This document shows positions 34,673-42,647 of a stretch of DNA of 64,000 bases, in pieces; position 1 is the stretch's first letter, and each line of letters starts with the position of its first letter. A program made the position numbers and the translations under genes. Origin of the DNA: Olsenella sp. (GTDB taxonomy: Bacteria > Actinomycetota > Coriobacteriia > Coriobacteriales > Atopobiaceae). The stretch covers positions 1-64,000 of the forward strand of contig JALCMG010000005.1 in the NCBI GenBank assembly GCA_022648325.1. Direction: 5' to 3'. The notes beneath the pieces were generated by a model, which was given only the letters and a program-made list of their open reading frames with translations, ran no database searches and was not told where the DNA came from.

Positions 34673-35020
34673 ATGTCAAAGGGATCCAGAGGCGGTTACA
34701 ACATGGGCGGCATGAACCGCAACCAGATGATGGCCCAGGCCCGCAAGATGCAGGAGCAGCTCGTTGCCGCGCAGCAGCAGGCGGCGGCAACGGAGGTCTC
34801 GGCCTCGGCCGGCGGCGGCACGGTGAAGGTTAGCGCCACGGGTGACCTGCGCATTACTTCGATTACCATCGATCCCCAGGCCCTTGATCCCGATGACGTT
34901 GACATGCTGCAGGACATGGTCCTCGCTGCCGTGAACGATGCTCTTGAGCAGGCCGAGTCTGCCACCGAGAAGGCCATGGGCTCCGTCACTGGCGGTCTCA
35001 ACATCCCGGGGCTCTTCTAG
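34673..35020 (+). CDS. YbaB/EbfC nucleoid-associated protein
   Basis: A 115-residue DNA-binding protein. After a Gly/Met-rich start (GSRGGYNMGGMNRNQMM) comes the family helix AQARKMQEQLVAAQQQ. The strand region follows (GTVKVSATGDLRITSITIDPQAL), then the C-terminal helix DMVLAAVNDALEQAES. AGGAGG precedes ATG. It is set between dnaX and recR, the usual order in bacteria, 2 bases from recR. It is thought to bind DNA as a dimer; its precise role is unsettled. Confidence 0.93.
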   Translation: MSKGSRGGYNMGGMNRNQMMAQARKMQEQLVAAQQQAAATEVSASAGGGTVKVSATGDLRITSITIDPQALDPDDVDMLQDMVLAAVNDALEQAESATEKAMGSVTGGLNIPGLF

Positions 35021-35022
35021 GG

Positions 35023-35628
35023 ATGGATCAGCTCAACGACGGGCACGCGCTGCAGCGCCTCCTTGACGAGCTGGGCAGGCTTCCGGGTATTGGCCCAAAG
35101 TCTGCCCAGCGCATTGCGTACTACCTTCTCGAGACAGACGCAGAGGAGGCGCGCAGGCTTGCCACCGCCATTCTCGAGGTCAAGGAACAGGTTCACTTTT
35201 GCCCAATCTGCTTTAGCTACGCAACGCGCGACACCTGCGACGTGTGCTCGGACGCATCGCGAGACCGCACGACAATCTGCGTGGTGTCCGAGCCGCGTGA
35301 CGTCTCGGCCATCGAGCGGACAGGCAGCTACCACGGCCTTTATCACGTGTTGGGGGGCGTCATCTCGCCCATGGACAAGATTGGCCCCGAGCAGCTCCAC
35401 GTGAAGGAGCTGCTGGCGCGCCTTGCCTCGGGCGAGGTCCAGGAGGTTATTCTCGCCACCAACCCAGACGTCGAGGGCGAGACAACCGCCACGTACCTCT
35501 CGCGCATCATCCGCCCCTTGGGCGTGCGCGTGTCTCGCCTTGCCAGCGGACTACCCGTTGGTGGGGATCTTGAGTATGCCGACGAGGTGACGCTTGGCCG
35601 CGCAATCGAGGCGCGCCGAGAGGTGTAA
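35023..35628 (+). CDS. recR: recombination mediator RecR
   Basis: A 201-residue gap-repair protein acting with RecF/RecO. In order: the helix-hairpin-helix LGRLPGIGPKSAQRIAYYLL, the four-cysteine zinc motif CPICFSYATRDTCDVC, the Toprim domain beginning ICVVSEPRDVSAIE, and the C-terminal VSRLASGLPVGGDLEYADEVTLGRAIEARREV, which is nearly invariant in the family. The start lies two bases after ybaB, so translation is probably coupled. Length is normal (about 200). Confidence 0.96.
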   Translation: MDQLNDGHALQRLLDELGRLPGIGPKSAQRIAYYLLETDAEEARRLATAILEVKEQVHFCPICFSYATRDTCDVCSDASRDRTTICVVSEPRDVSAIERTGSYHGLYHVLGGVISPMDKIGPEQLHVKELLARLASGEVQEVILATNPDVEGETTATYLSRIIRPLGVRVSRLASGLPVGGDLEYADEVTLGRAIEARREV

Positions 35629-35680
35629 GTCCTTGGTGGTCTAGGATGATGCTGACAGGACACATGCAGGGGGAGACGAG

Positions 35681-36517
35681 ATGGGCTACGCATCTAACGA
35701 CGAGAGGTACAGGCGCTCCGCACACGCTGTGGGCAGGCATGCTGCCGGCGTCTCGAGAGCTGGCGCACATGCCGTCCCCGAGGACATGGATGACAGCGCG
35801 GCTCCGCGTCAGAGCGCCGCGCCCGTTGACTCGCTCCAGACGCTCTCTGCTGGTGAGGGGGCCCGTGTGACCACGCGCGACAATGCGGCGGAGGCTGCCG
35901 ACATCGCACGCGACCGCGCCGCCGAGCGTTCGCGCAGTCGGCGCCTTCGCGGACGCAACCGCTCAAAGTACGGACAAGAGCCCGAGTGCAAGTCCGCTAA
36001 CATCAAGCCCGTTCTGCTGGTTGTTGCCGGCGTGGTGGGGCTCTTTGTCATTCTCGCCATCGTCGCCTTTGTCACCTCCCTTGGCGCGCAGGACAACGCG
36101 CAGACCTCAGAGCCCACCACGGCCGCAGTGGAGGAGCCGCAGCAGGTTCAGACCACCTCGGACGGTTCCGTTACGTACCAGAATGTCTCCTACTCCATCA
36201 AGGTAACTGGGGATGGAACGTATGCCATCGTTGCCACCGATGCCCAGGGCAACAAGACCGAGGAGTTCACCGGCGGGGGAACGCCCGTCTCGCTCATCCT
36301 CTACAACTCGGTGATTGTGGTTCCCGAGAACAAGTCTGACGGCACGTGGGACGTCATGGCATACACGCTCGGTGGCGACTCGGCACCCATGCTGGTGGTC
36401 GACTCCTCGGGCAACACCATTACAGGGACGGGGACCATTTCCTCGGCCACGCTTGACGGCTCCGCGGTCCACGTGACGGATTCGACCGGCGCTACCACGG
36501 ACGTTTCGCTCGAGTAG
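35681..36517 (+). CDS. single-pass membrane protein, unknown function
   Basis: A 278-residue protein. Residues 1-105 are hydrophilic and apparently disordered, ending in a basic stretch (RSRSRRLRGRNRSK). One transmembrane helix (VLLVVAGVVGLFVILAIVAF) spans about 109-132. The remaining 145 residues should lie outside the cell: a Thr/Glu-rich linker and a beta-rich domain (SVTYQNVSYSIKVTGDGTYAIVATDAQGNK). The topology is type II (positive residues inside). GGGGGAGACGAG precedes ATG. It follows recR by 52 bases. No family recognised. Confidence 0.7.
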   Translation: MGYASNDERYRRSAHAVGRHAAGVSRAGAHAVPEDMDDSAAPRQSAAPVDSLQTLSAGEGARVTTRDNAAEAADIARDRAAERSRSRRLRGRNRSKYGQEPECKSANIKPVLLVVAGVVGLFVILAIVAFVTSLGAQDNAQTSEPTTAAVEEPQQVQTTSDGSVTYQNVSYSIKVTGDGTYAIVATDAQGNKTEEFTGGGTPVSLILYNSVIVVPENKSDGTWDVMAYTLGGDSAPMLVVDSSGNTITGTGTISSATLDGSAVHVTDSTGATTDVSLE

Positions 36518-36573
36518 GCAGCCGCGCCAACGGAAGCGCCCGCGGAGACCGGACAATCGCCGATGGTTGAGCC

Positions 36574-36682
36574 TTGCAGATTTCGATTATTTAGAGGCCT
36601 CTAACCAATCGGAATATGCAAGTTGAGAACTGCGCTGCATTTTTCGATTGTTTAGGCAGGGCTAAACGATCGGAATCTGCAG
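36574..36682. repeat. two tandem 48-nt imperfect palindromes
   Basis: Unit 1 (36574-36621) and unit 2 (36635-36682) are both 48 nt, separated by 13 nt. Each folds on itself: T/CTGCA...TTCGATT...TTTAG on the left pairs with CTAA...ATCGGAAT...TGCAA/G on the right. The two units also resemble each other. They begin 57 bases after the upstream stop codon. Sequence is AT-rich for this genome and unlike the CACACA-type palindromes. Confidence 0.7.
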
Positions 36683-36761
36683 AAGAATCCTCATGCCCCC
36701 TGGTTGAAGCCAGGGCGGATTTGAACCCCGCCAAACCCACAAAACTTTCTCAATTTTGGGC

Positions 36762-36791
36762 TAGACAGACCTCGCGCCCTCTGCGTATAAT
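36762..36791 (+). promoter_or_regulatory. promoter of tRNA-Asp
   Basis: TAGACA (36762-36767) and TATAAT (36786-36791) are 18 bases apart, placing the start about 15-20 bases before the tRNA. Confidence 0.75.
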
Positions 36792-36811
36792 AGCTCCCGC
36801 ACAACGCGCGT

Positions 36812-36888
<77 letters not shown>

Positions 36889-36898
36889 TTGTGAACTC

Positions 36899-36926
36899 AA
36901 GGAGTCCCGAAAGGGGCTCCTTTCTT
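36899..36926 (+). terminator. terminator of tRNA-Asp
   Basis: AAGGAGTCCC and GGGGCTCCTT pair across a GAAA tetraloop and run into TTCTT. Confidence 0.8.
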
Positions 36927-37106
36927 ATGTGCGAGGACTCTTGCCTTCGAGGTTTCCGGCGGTGACGCCGCGCCATCAGCACACACGGAATGCATCCATA
37001 AAATCGCTCAATTGATATGGCAAATAGTACAATTGCTTCTGGGCTCTTTCCGTACTGGTATCATGAGTACGTTACGATTTCACAATGCACTATGGAGACG
37101 CACAGC

Positions 37107-37844
37107 ATGCTCGCTTCTACAAACGACAGCGCGCAACCGCAGGGAAAGACCAGGCTGGCCGTGTTTGACTTCGATGGCACGTCCATCGATGGGCAGTCTG
37201 GTGCTCTCTTCTCGGTATATCTGTGGCGCCATGGGCTTATGTCCATCCCGCGCGCCCTTGCACTCTCTTGGTGGGGCTTGCGCTATAAGCTTCATCTGCC
37301 TCAGAGCCAGGACGAGGCTCGCGAACTTGTCTTTGGGTCACTAGAAGATCTGAGCCATCGGGACATCGACAAAATCATGCATGAGTTCTACGAGAGCGTC
37401 CTCAAAGATCGCTATCGGCCAGAGGTTGCGGGGGAGGTTGCCAGGCGCCACGATGAGGGCTGCGTTACGCTGCTTGTCTCCGCAACATTCGCGCCCATCG
37501 CTGCGGACGCCGCTGAGACCCTCGGGGTAGATGACTACATCGCTACCGGCATGGAACGCGATGCCGACGGCAACTACACGGGCCGCGTCGAGGGAACCGT
37601 TGTGCAGGGGCCCGAGAAGGTAGCCGCGGTCACGCACTGGGCGGATGCACATATTGGCAAGGGCGCGTGGACCCTTGCGTACGCCTATGGTGACCACCAC
37701 ACAGATGCAGCGCTCCTCTCGGCAGCCACCAAGGGCTATGCGGTGTGCCCGGGGGAGACGCTTAGAAAATTGGCACGGCAGCATGGCTGGCAGATTCTCG
37801 ATTGGGGAGACTCGCCCGCAAAGATGAGCCGGAGGAAGGGCTAG
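37107..37844 (+). CDS. HAD-superfamily IB phosphatase
   Basis: A 245-residue hydrolase of the SerB-like subfamily IB. Motif I is DFDGTSIDG (the two aspartates of the DxDxT-type site), motif II is LLVSATFAP with the conserved Ser, and motif III/IV is YGDHHTDAALLSAA. The cap region between motifs I and II includes SVYLWRHGLMSIPRALALSWWGLR, suggesting partial membrane association or a hydrophobic substrate pocket. I choose ATG 37107 because GGAG lies 9 bases upstream; longer frames to 37017 lack ribosome sites. Substrate unknown (phosphoserine or a lysophospholipid phosphate are family precedents). Rrf2 regulator follows 25 bases later. Confidence 0.82.
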   Translation: MLASTNDSAQPQGKTRLAVFDFDGTSIDGQSGALFSVYLWRHGLMSIPRALALSWWGLRYKLHLPQSQDEARELVFGSLEDLSHRDIDKIMHEFYESVLKDRYRPEVAGEVARRHDEGCVTLLVSATFAPIAADAAETLGVDDYIATGMERDADGNYTGRVEGTVVQGPEKVAAVTHWADAHIGKGAWTLAYAYGDHHTDAALLSAATKGYAVCPGETLRKLARQHGWQILDWGDSPAKMSRRKG

Positions 37845-37869
37845 CCCGTCGGGTTGCCAGGAGGTAGCA

Positions 37870-38349
37870 ATGGAAATCTCGAGAAAGACCGATTACGCGC
37901 TCCGCATGCTCGCGGCTCTTGTCCAGAACCCAGACGGCGTGGTGTCAGTCCGTACGGCCGCGAAGGACAACGGCGTCCCGTACTCGTTTGCTCGGTCCAT
38001 CCAGCATGACCTTGCCCTGGCGGGCATTGTCGAGAGCACGCGCGGTGCCCACGGTGGCATGAGGCTTGCCGTAGACCCGCGCACCACGTCGCTTCGCAAG
38101 CTTGTGGAGGCGGTCCAAGGGCCAATCCTCATTGCTGCCTGCGATTACGCTGGCGATGACGGCGGCCCTTGCCCGCGCATGGCCGAGTGCCACTTCAACC
38201 CCGTCTGGTGCAACGCCGAGCGCATGCTGTGCGCCTACTTTGACTCTGTGACCCTTTACCAGGTTGTGATAGAGGGGAAGATGCCGCAGATGACGGGTTC
38301 GTTCAAGCTTGTGGGGAACAAGCGCAAGTCAAAGGCTGCGGCCGAGTAA
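37870..38349 (+). CDS. Rrf2-family transcription regulator
   Basis: A 159-residue regulator with the Rrf2 winged helix (ISRKTDYALRMLAALVQ, VSVRTAAKDNGVPYSFARSIQHDLALAGIVESTRGAHGGMRLA). The C-terminal half holds five cysteines (AACDY, GPCPRMAEC, VWCN, LCAYF), enough to bind an iron-sulfur cluster, as in IscR/NsrR/RsrR relatives. AGGAGG precedes ATG. Its TAA overlaps the ATG of the MutY-like gene, so the two are cotranslated. It could sense redox or cysteine status and might also act on rubrerythrin or metY downstream; this is inferred from position. Confidence 0.85.
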   Translation: MEISRKTDYALRMLAALVQNPDGVVSVRTAAKDNGVPYSFARSIQHDLALAGIVESTRGAHGGMRLAVDPRTTSLRKLVEAVQGPILIAACDYAGDDGGPCPRMAECHFNPVWCNAERMLCAYFDSVTLYQVVIEGKMPQMTGSFKLVGNKRKSKAAAE

Positions 38350-39248
38350 TGCCGTCCCTCGCGGACCCCGGAGCCCTGTCTGCTGCAGAGGAGCTCGCCC
38401 AGTTTCGCGCCACGGTGCTCTCGCGCGGCCGTGAGCTCTACCGCGACCTGCCATGGCGGCGGACGAGAGACCCTTATGCCATCTGGATTTCTGAGGTGAT
38501 GCTCCAGCAGACGCAGGTGGCGCGAGTGGACGGGCGCTGGCAGCATTGGCTGGAACTCTTTCCAACGGTTGACGCCCTTGCGGCTGCGGGCTCCGCAGAT
38601 GTGCTGGACGAGTGGCAAGGTCTTGGCTACAACAGGCGCGCGCTCTCGCTCTGGCGTGCCGCGCAGGAAGTCTCGGCCACTGGCGGCCACATGCCTTCTG
38701 ACGAGGCGGCGCTAAGGTCGCTTCCCGGCGTAGGCCCGGCGACGGCTGCGGGGATTCGTGCGTTTGCCTTCGACCTGCCGGGGGTCTACCTCGAGACAAA
38801 CGTGCGCGCTGTCCTTCTCCACGAGCTCTTCCCCAAAGAGGACGCGGTCTCAGACGCGTCTCTGGTGCCCATAGTGCGCGCCACATGCCCCAAGGACGCA
38901 GGCAACCCAGAGGACGACCCGCGTACGTGGTACTACGCGCTTCTCGACTATGGCGCGCACCTCAAGGCAACGGTCCTCAACCCCTCGCGGCGCTCCCGCT
39001 CGCACGCGCGCCAGTCGCGCTTCGAGGGTTCTCACCGGCAAAAGCGCGCGGAGGTTCTGCGCATCCTTCTCGCTCACCGAGCCGACCCGCGAGGCGGCGT
39101 TGACCTTGATACTCTATCTGTGGAGCTTTCCCGCAGAGAGGTTGCGGCGGGTAGAAGCGAAGTGGATGTGTCTGACGCACAGGCGTTGTTGGCAGAACTC
39201 TCGAGGGAGGGTTTTTGTCATAATAACGGTAACATTTGGTGCGCCTGA
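38349..39248 (+). CDS. MutY-like HhH-GPD DNA glycosylase without Fe-S site
   Basis: A 299-residue base-excision repair protein. LPWRRTRDPYAIWISEVMLQQTQVARV (about 34-60) is the signature of adenine glycosylases and includes the catalytic Glu. The helix-hairpin-helix is LPGVGPATAAGIRAFAF. Three oddities: the usual catalytic Asp of the LDGNV/VDTNV segment is Glu here (YLETNVRAVL); the four-cysteine [4Fe-4S] motif after the core is missing; and there is no C-terminal NUDIX-like 8-oxoG recognition domain. A distinct subfamily with altered substrate is likely. It overlaps the Rrf2 stop by one base (TAATG). Confidence 0.8.
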   Translation: MPSLADPGALSAAEELAQFRATVLSRGRELYRDLPWRRTRDPYAIWISEVMLQQTQVARVDGRWQHWLELFPTVDALAAAGSADVLDEWQGLGYNRRALSLWRAAQEVSATGGHMPSDEAALRSLPGVGPATAAGIRAFAFDLPGVYLETNVRAVLLHELFPKEDAVSDASLVPIVRATCPKDAGNPEDDPRTWYYALLDYGAHLKATVLNPSRRSRSHARQSRFEGSHRQKRAEVLRILLAHRADPRGGVDLDTLSVELSRREVAAGRSEVDVSDAQALLAELSREGFCHNNGNIWCA

Positions 39249-39335
39249 TGCTACCATAGGCATTGCCTGCGCATGCAGGTGGGGCACGGCTACGTGGCCC
39301 AACGTTTTCCCAAGAGGGGAAGGAGAGGAGCAGCA

Positions 39336-39881
39336 ATGGCAGTCGATTTCGAGAACTCGCAGACCAAGAAGAACCTCGAGGCAGCGTTCGCAGGTGAGTC
39401 CCAGGCGAGCCGCAAGTACTCTTACTACGCTAGCAAGGCCAAGAAGGAGGGCTACGTCCAGATCTCCGACATCTTCACCGAGACCTCCGGCAACGAGTCC
39501 GAGCACGCCAAGCTCTGGTTCAAGTACCTGCACGGCGGCGACGTGCCCGAAACCCTGACCAACATCAAGGATGCTGCGGCCGGCGAGAACTATGAGTGGA
39601 CCGAGATGTACAAGGGCTTCGCCGAGACCGCCGACGAGGAGGGCTTCAAGGAGATCGCCGCCAAGTTCCGCCTGGTGGGCGAGGTCGAGAAGCACCACGA
39701 GGAGCGCTACAACAAGCTCGCCGAGCGCGTCGAGAAGGGCGAGGTCTTCAACCGTCCGGGCGTCAAGGTCTGGAAGTGCCTCAACTGCGGCCACCTGCAC
39801 GTTGGCCCCGAGGCCCCCAAGGTCTGCCCGGTCTGCAACCACCCGCAGAGCTACTTCGAGGAGCAGGCGATCAACTACTAG
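39336..39881 (+). CDS. rbr: rubrerythrin
   Basis: A 181-residue peroxide-detoxifying protein of anaerobes. The N-terminal ferritin-like four-helix domain carries the diiron ligands ([49 protein letters not shown]). The C-terminal rubredoxin-like domain has paired cysteines ([18 protein letters not shown]) for one iron. AAGGAGAGGAG precedes ATG 39336; an upstream in-frame start at 39273 lacks this. It reduces hydrogen peroxide with electrons from a rubredoxin or similar donor. A perfect terminator follows, so it is monocistronic. Confidence 0.94.
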   Translation: MAVDFENSQTKKNLEAAFAGESQASRKYSYYASKAKKEGYVQISDIFTETSGNESEHAKLWFKYLHGGDVPETLTNIKDAAAGENYEWTEMYKGFAETADEEGFKEIAAKFRLVGEVEKHHEERYNKLAERVEKGEVFNRPGVKVWKCLNCGHLHVGPEAPKVCPVCNHPQSYFEEQAINY

Positions 39882-39918
39882 CGCGTTATCGCGCAAGATT
39901 CGCCAACCTTGTAAGAGG

Positions 39919-39950
39919 CGCCCACCCCGAATCCCGGGGTGGGCGTTTTT
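39919..39950 (+). terminator. intrinsic terminator of rubrerythrin
   Basis: Perfect 11-bp arms (CGCCCACCCCG and complement), 5-nt loop, then TTTTT. Confidence 0.92.
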
Positions 39951-40243
39951 GTGTGCCGAAGGGGGCGAGAGCGTGTCGAAAGGGCCGAATCGGCAGGTCA
40001 TACCATATCTATTTCATCGATAACCAGTTGTAGGTATCCGCTGTATCTATGAGGGTGGACTTCTCCTCTGCAAGCGATAACATGCAGGTCATGGGAAAGA
40101 CGGTGACATATACAGCGCTATCGGGAAGGCAGATGCCGTAGCCCGAGAAGAGACACCGCGCACGCGGTGACTGGTCTCGGGCTTCCTCGCCTCCCACAAA
40201 CGCCCGGCACACCCGCGCCATCACTTACAAAGGAGTATGCATC
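39951..40243 (+). promoter_or_regulatory. long metY leader with attenuator-like hairpin
   Basis: The 293 bases before metY contain no gene. At 40140-40183 AGCCCGAGA pairs with TCTCGGGCT, and inside it CACCG pairs with CGGTG, followed by TCCTC. The size of the leader and this hairpin suggest transcriptional or translational control by sulfur status. I looked for a SAM-I riboswitch core and did not find it. The sequence between 39990 and 40110 is AT-rich and should hold the promoter. Confidence 0.45.
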
Positions 40244-41563
40244 ATGGCTTTCGAACTCGACCCCGACTTCGCCAAGGATCCCGAGAAGCACTTCAACACC
40301 CTGCAGGTCCATGCCGGCTGGTCCCCCGACCCCACCACCGGCTCCGCGGCGCTCCCCATCTACGCCTCCGCTGCCTTCGAGTTCAAGGATGCCGAGGACG
40401 GCGCCGCCAAGTTTGCCCTTTCCCGTCCCGGCAACGTCTATGGCCGTCTGACCAACACCACCACCGACTCGGTTGCCGCCCGCGTGGCCGCCATCGAGGG
40501 CGGCACCGGCGCCGTTGCCGTGGCCTCCGGCCATGCCGCCGAGATTCTCGCCCTCACCAACCTGGTTGGCGCGGGCGACGAGATCGTTGCCTCCGACTCC
40601 CTCTACGGCGGCACCTGGAACATCTTCCTTCACACCCTTGGCGATCTGGGCGTGAAGACCACTTTCGTTGAGAACAACGACATCGACGCCTTTGTCGCCG
40701 CCACCACCCCCAAGACCAAGCTCTGGTACGTCGAGACCATCGGCAACCCCCTGGTCGACGTCGCTGACGTGCCCGCCATCGTCGAGGCCGCCAACTCCCT
40801 GCCCTCGCCCGTGCCTGTCTTCGTCGACAACACCTTCGCGACCCCGTACCTCTATCGTCCCGCCGAGGATGGTGCGGCCGTCGTGATCGAGTCTCTCACC
40901 AAGTGGATCGGTGGCCACGGCGCCACGCTTGGCGGCGCGGTTATCGACACCGGCAAGTTCAACTGGAAGCAGGACCTCGAGAAGTGGCACACCCTTGCCC
41001 AGCCCGACCCCTCCTACCACGGCATCGTCTTTGCCGACGCCGCTCCTGCAGCGCCCTTTGCCACTCGCGTGCTTGCCAACAAGCTTCGTGACTTTGGCCC
41101 CACGCTCTCGCCGTACGCGGCCCAGCTCATTGGCCTTGGCATCGAGGACCTATCGCTTCGCGTCCAGCGCCACGCCGACAACGCGCTTGTCGTTGCCAAG
41201 TACCTCAAGGAGAACCCCAAGGTCTCCTGGGTGCGCTACTCCGGACTCGAGGACGACCCGTCGCACGAGGTCGCGAGCCGCATCCTGCACCACGGCTTTG
41301 GCGGCGTAGTGGTCTTTGGTGTCAAGGGCGGCCGTGAGGCTGGTCTCAACGTGGTGAACAACGTGAAGCTCTTCACGCACCTCGCCAACGTGGGCGACGC
41401 AAAGTCCCTCATCATCCACCCCGCCTCCACCACGCACTCCCAGCTCACGGCCGAGCAGCTTAAGGCCGCACACCTCTCCGAGGACCTCATCCGCCTCTCC
41501 ATTGGCATCGAGGACGTGGATGACATCATTGCCGACCTCGACCAGGCCCTCGCCAACGCGTAG
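40244..41563 (+). CDS. metY: O-acetylhomoserine sulfhydrylase
   Basis: A 439-residue PLP enzyme of the Cys/Met metabolism family, with the length of O-acetylhomoserine (thiol)-lyases. The N-terminus HFNTLQVHAGWSPDPTTGS, the SRPGNVYGRLTNTTTDSVAARVAAIEGG block and FVDNTFATPYLYRP are typical. The PLP lysine lies in ESLTKWIGGHG. It joins sulfide to O-acetylhomoserine to form homocysteine for methionine synthesis, or acts on related thiols. AAAGGAG precedes ATG. It is preceded by a long structured leader and followed by a terminator. Confidence 0.93.
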   Translation: MAFELDPDFAKDPEKHFNTLQVHAGWSPDPTTGSAALPIYASAAFEFKDAEDGAAKFALSRPGNVYGRLTNTTTDSVAARVAAIEGGTGAVAVASGHAAEILALTNLVGAGDEIVASDSLYGGTWNIFLHTLGDLGVKTTFVENNDIDAFVAATTPKTKLWYVETIGNPLVDVADVPAIVEAANSLPSPVPVFVDNTFATPYLYRPAEDGAAVVIESLTKWIGGHGATLGGAVIDTGKFNWKQDLEKWHTLAQPDPSYHGIVFADAAPAAPFATRVLANKLRDFGPTLSPYAAQLIGLGIEDLSLRVQRHADNALVVAKYLKENPKVSWVRYSGLEDDPSHEVASRILHHGFGGVVVFGVKGGREAGLNVVNNVKLFTHLANVGDAKSLIIHPASTTHSQLTAEQLKAAHLSEDLIRLSIGIEDVDDIIADLDQALANA

Positions 41564-41609
41564 GCAGGCGGGACGACCCCCGGCTCTCCTCGCATCCCTG
41601 GTGCGCTTG

Positions 41610-41633
41610 TCGCCAAAGAGCCCCTTTTGGCGA
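41610..41633. terminator. hairpin between convergent metY and nth
   Basis: TCGCCAAA (41610-41617) pairs with TTTGGCGA (41626-41633). There is no T-run beyond the stem. Confidence 0.55.
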
Positions 41634-41696
41634 GAATTGCAACAAACTGCCCTCTCCGGCGACGCCGTGAGAGCGCAGGTGCTACTGGCGCCCCCC

Positions 41697-42374
41697 CTAC
41701 TTCTTCCGCTTTACGTAGCGATCTGGCCGTCCTGCGCTGGGGCAGATGTCTGCCATGGGGCACCCGGCGCACTTGGGAGAGCGGGCCGTGCAGACGTCGC
41801 GCCCAAAGTGGATCCACTCCTCGTTCACGTTGCCCCACAGCTCGCGCGGGATGATGTCGAGAAGGTCCTTCTCGGCAGCTGCGGGCGTCGTGGCTCGAGT
41901 GAGCCCAAAGCGCGTTGCCAGTCGGAATACGTGGGTGTCGACCGCGATCCCGTCGACCACACCAAACGCCTTGTTGAGCACGATGTTGGCGGTCTTTCTC
42001 CCCACACCGGGAAGCTGGCAGAGCTCCTCCATGGTCCCGGGGACCTTTCCGCCAAATTCGGAGATAATCATCTGCGCTGCTTCCACGCAGTGCTTGGACT
42101 TGGCACGCCAGAAGCCAATGGACCGGATTACTTCGCCAACCTCCTCGGGGTCAGCGGCAGCCATGGACTCGGCGCCTGGCCAGCGCGAGAAGAGCTCGGG
42201 CGTTACGCGATTCACGCCGGCGTCGGTGGTCTGCGCCGAGAGAAGCACGCATATCACAAGCTCGAAGGGATTCGTGAACGTGAGTGCGCTCTTGACGCCG
42301 GGATACAGCTTGCCCATGCGACGGCATATCTCTGTGGCTCGCTCGCGCTTGGATCTCTTCGACTCTCTCGGCAT
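41697..42374 (-). CDS. nth: endonuclease III
   Basis: A 225-residue base-excision repair glycosylase/lyase for oxidised pyrimidines. Helix-hairpin-helix LPGVGRKTANIVLNKAF includes the catalytic lysine, and VDTHVFRLATRFGL holds the catalytic aspartate. The [4Fe-4S] motif C-x6-C-x2-C-x5-C is intact (CTARSPKCAGCPMADIC). GAGAGGAG precedes ATG 42374; the longer frame to 42437 lacks one. The intact cluster and Asp contrast with the MutY-like protein at 38349. Confidence 0.95.
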   Translation of the reverse strand: MPRESKRSKRERATEICRRMGKLYPGVKSALTFTNPFELVICVLLSAQTTDAGVNRVTPELFSRWPGAESMAAADPEEVGEVIRSIGFWRAKSKHCVEAAQMIISEFGGKVPGTMEELCQLPGVGRKTANIVLNKAFGVVDGIAVDTHVFRLATRFGLTRATTPAAAEKDLLDIIPRELWGNVNEEWIHFGRDVCTARSPKCAGCPMADICPSAGRPDRYVKRKK

Positions 42375-42498
42375 TGCAGCTCCTCTCGCTTGTCCACAAT
42401 GATACCCAATCGACTGCAATTCGGCCTGCGCTAGCACATCCTCGCCAGATCTGGGTACTCCGTTCGGGTGCCGGTCCCAACCGTTCGCACCCCCATGT

Positions 42499-42568
42499 GG
42501 AACCGTTCCCGCACTCCTCGGCTCAACACCTGTACGACCCCGGCCGCTTTGCGTTTATGGAATATAAT
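42499..42568 (+). promoter_or_regulatory. glgB promoter with GGAACCGTTCCC box
   Basis: TATAAT at 42563-42568 is the likely -10; no good -35 is visible, suggesting an activator. The box GGAACCGTTCCC (42499-42510) resembles the perfect palindrome at the glgP promoter, and two further CCGTTCG motifs lie at 42459-42464 and 42480-42486. Confidence 0.55.
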
Positions 42569-42647
42569 TGGAGAAAACAGGGGGTGTCGACAAATAAACC
42601 GCATGTCACACCCCATGGGGGACACAAGCGACGCGTGAGGAGCGAGC

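Noticed and set aside
36118-36200. CRISPR-like repetition anywhere in the window
   Set aside because: No set of regularly spaced identical repeats was found; repetitive stretches are Pro/Ala, Thr/Glu or Lys/Ala coding sequence or the palindromes listed.
36711-36742. A tRNA-like T-arm (minus strand GGCGGGGTTCAAATCCGCC) just before tRNA-Asp
   Set aside because: No D-arm, anticodon arm or acceptor can be built around it. It may be a chance hairpin or an old attachment-site fragment; no integrase is nearby.
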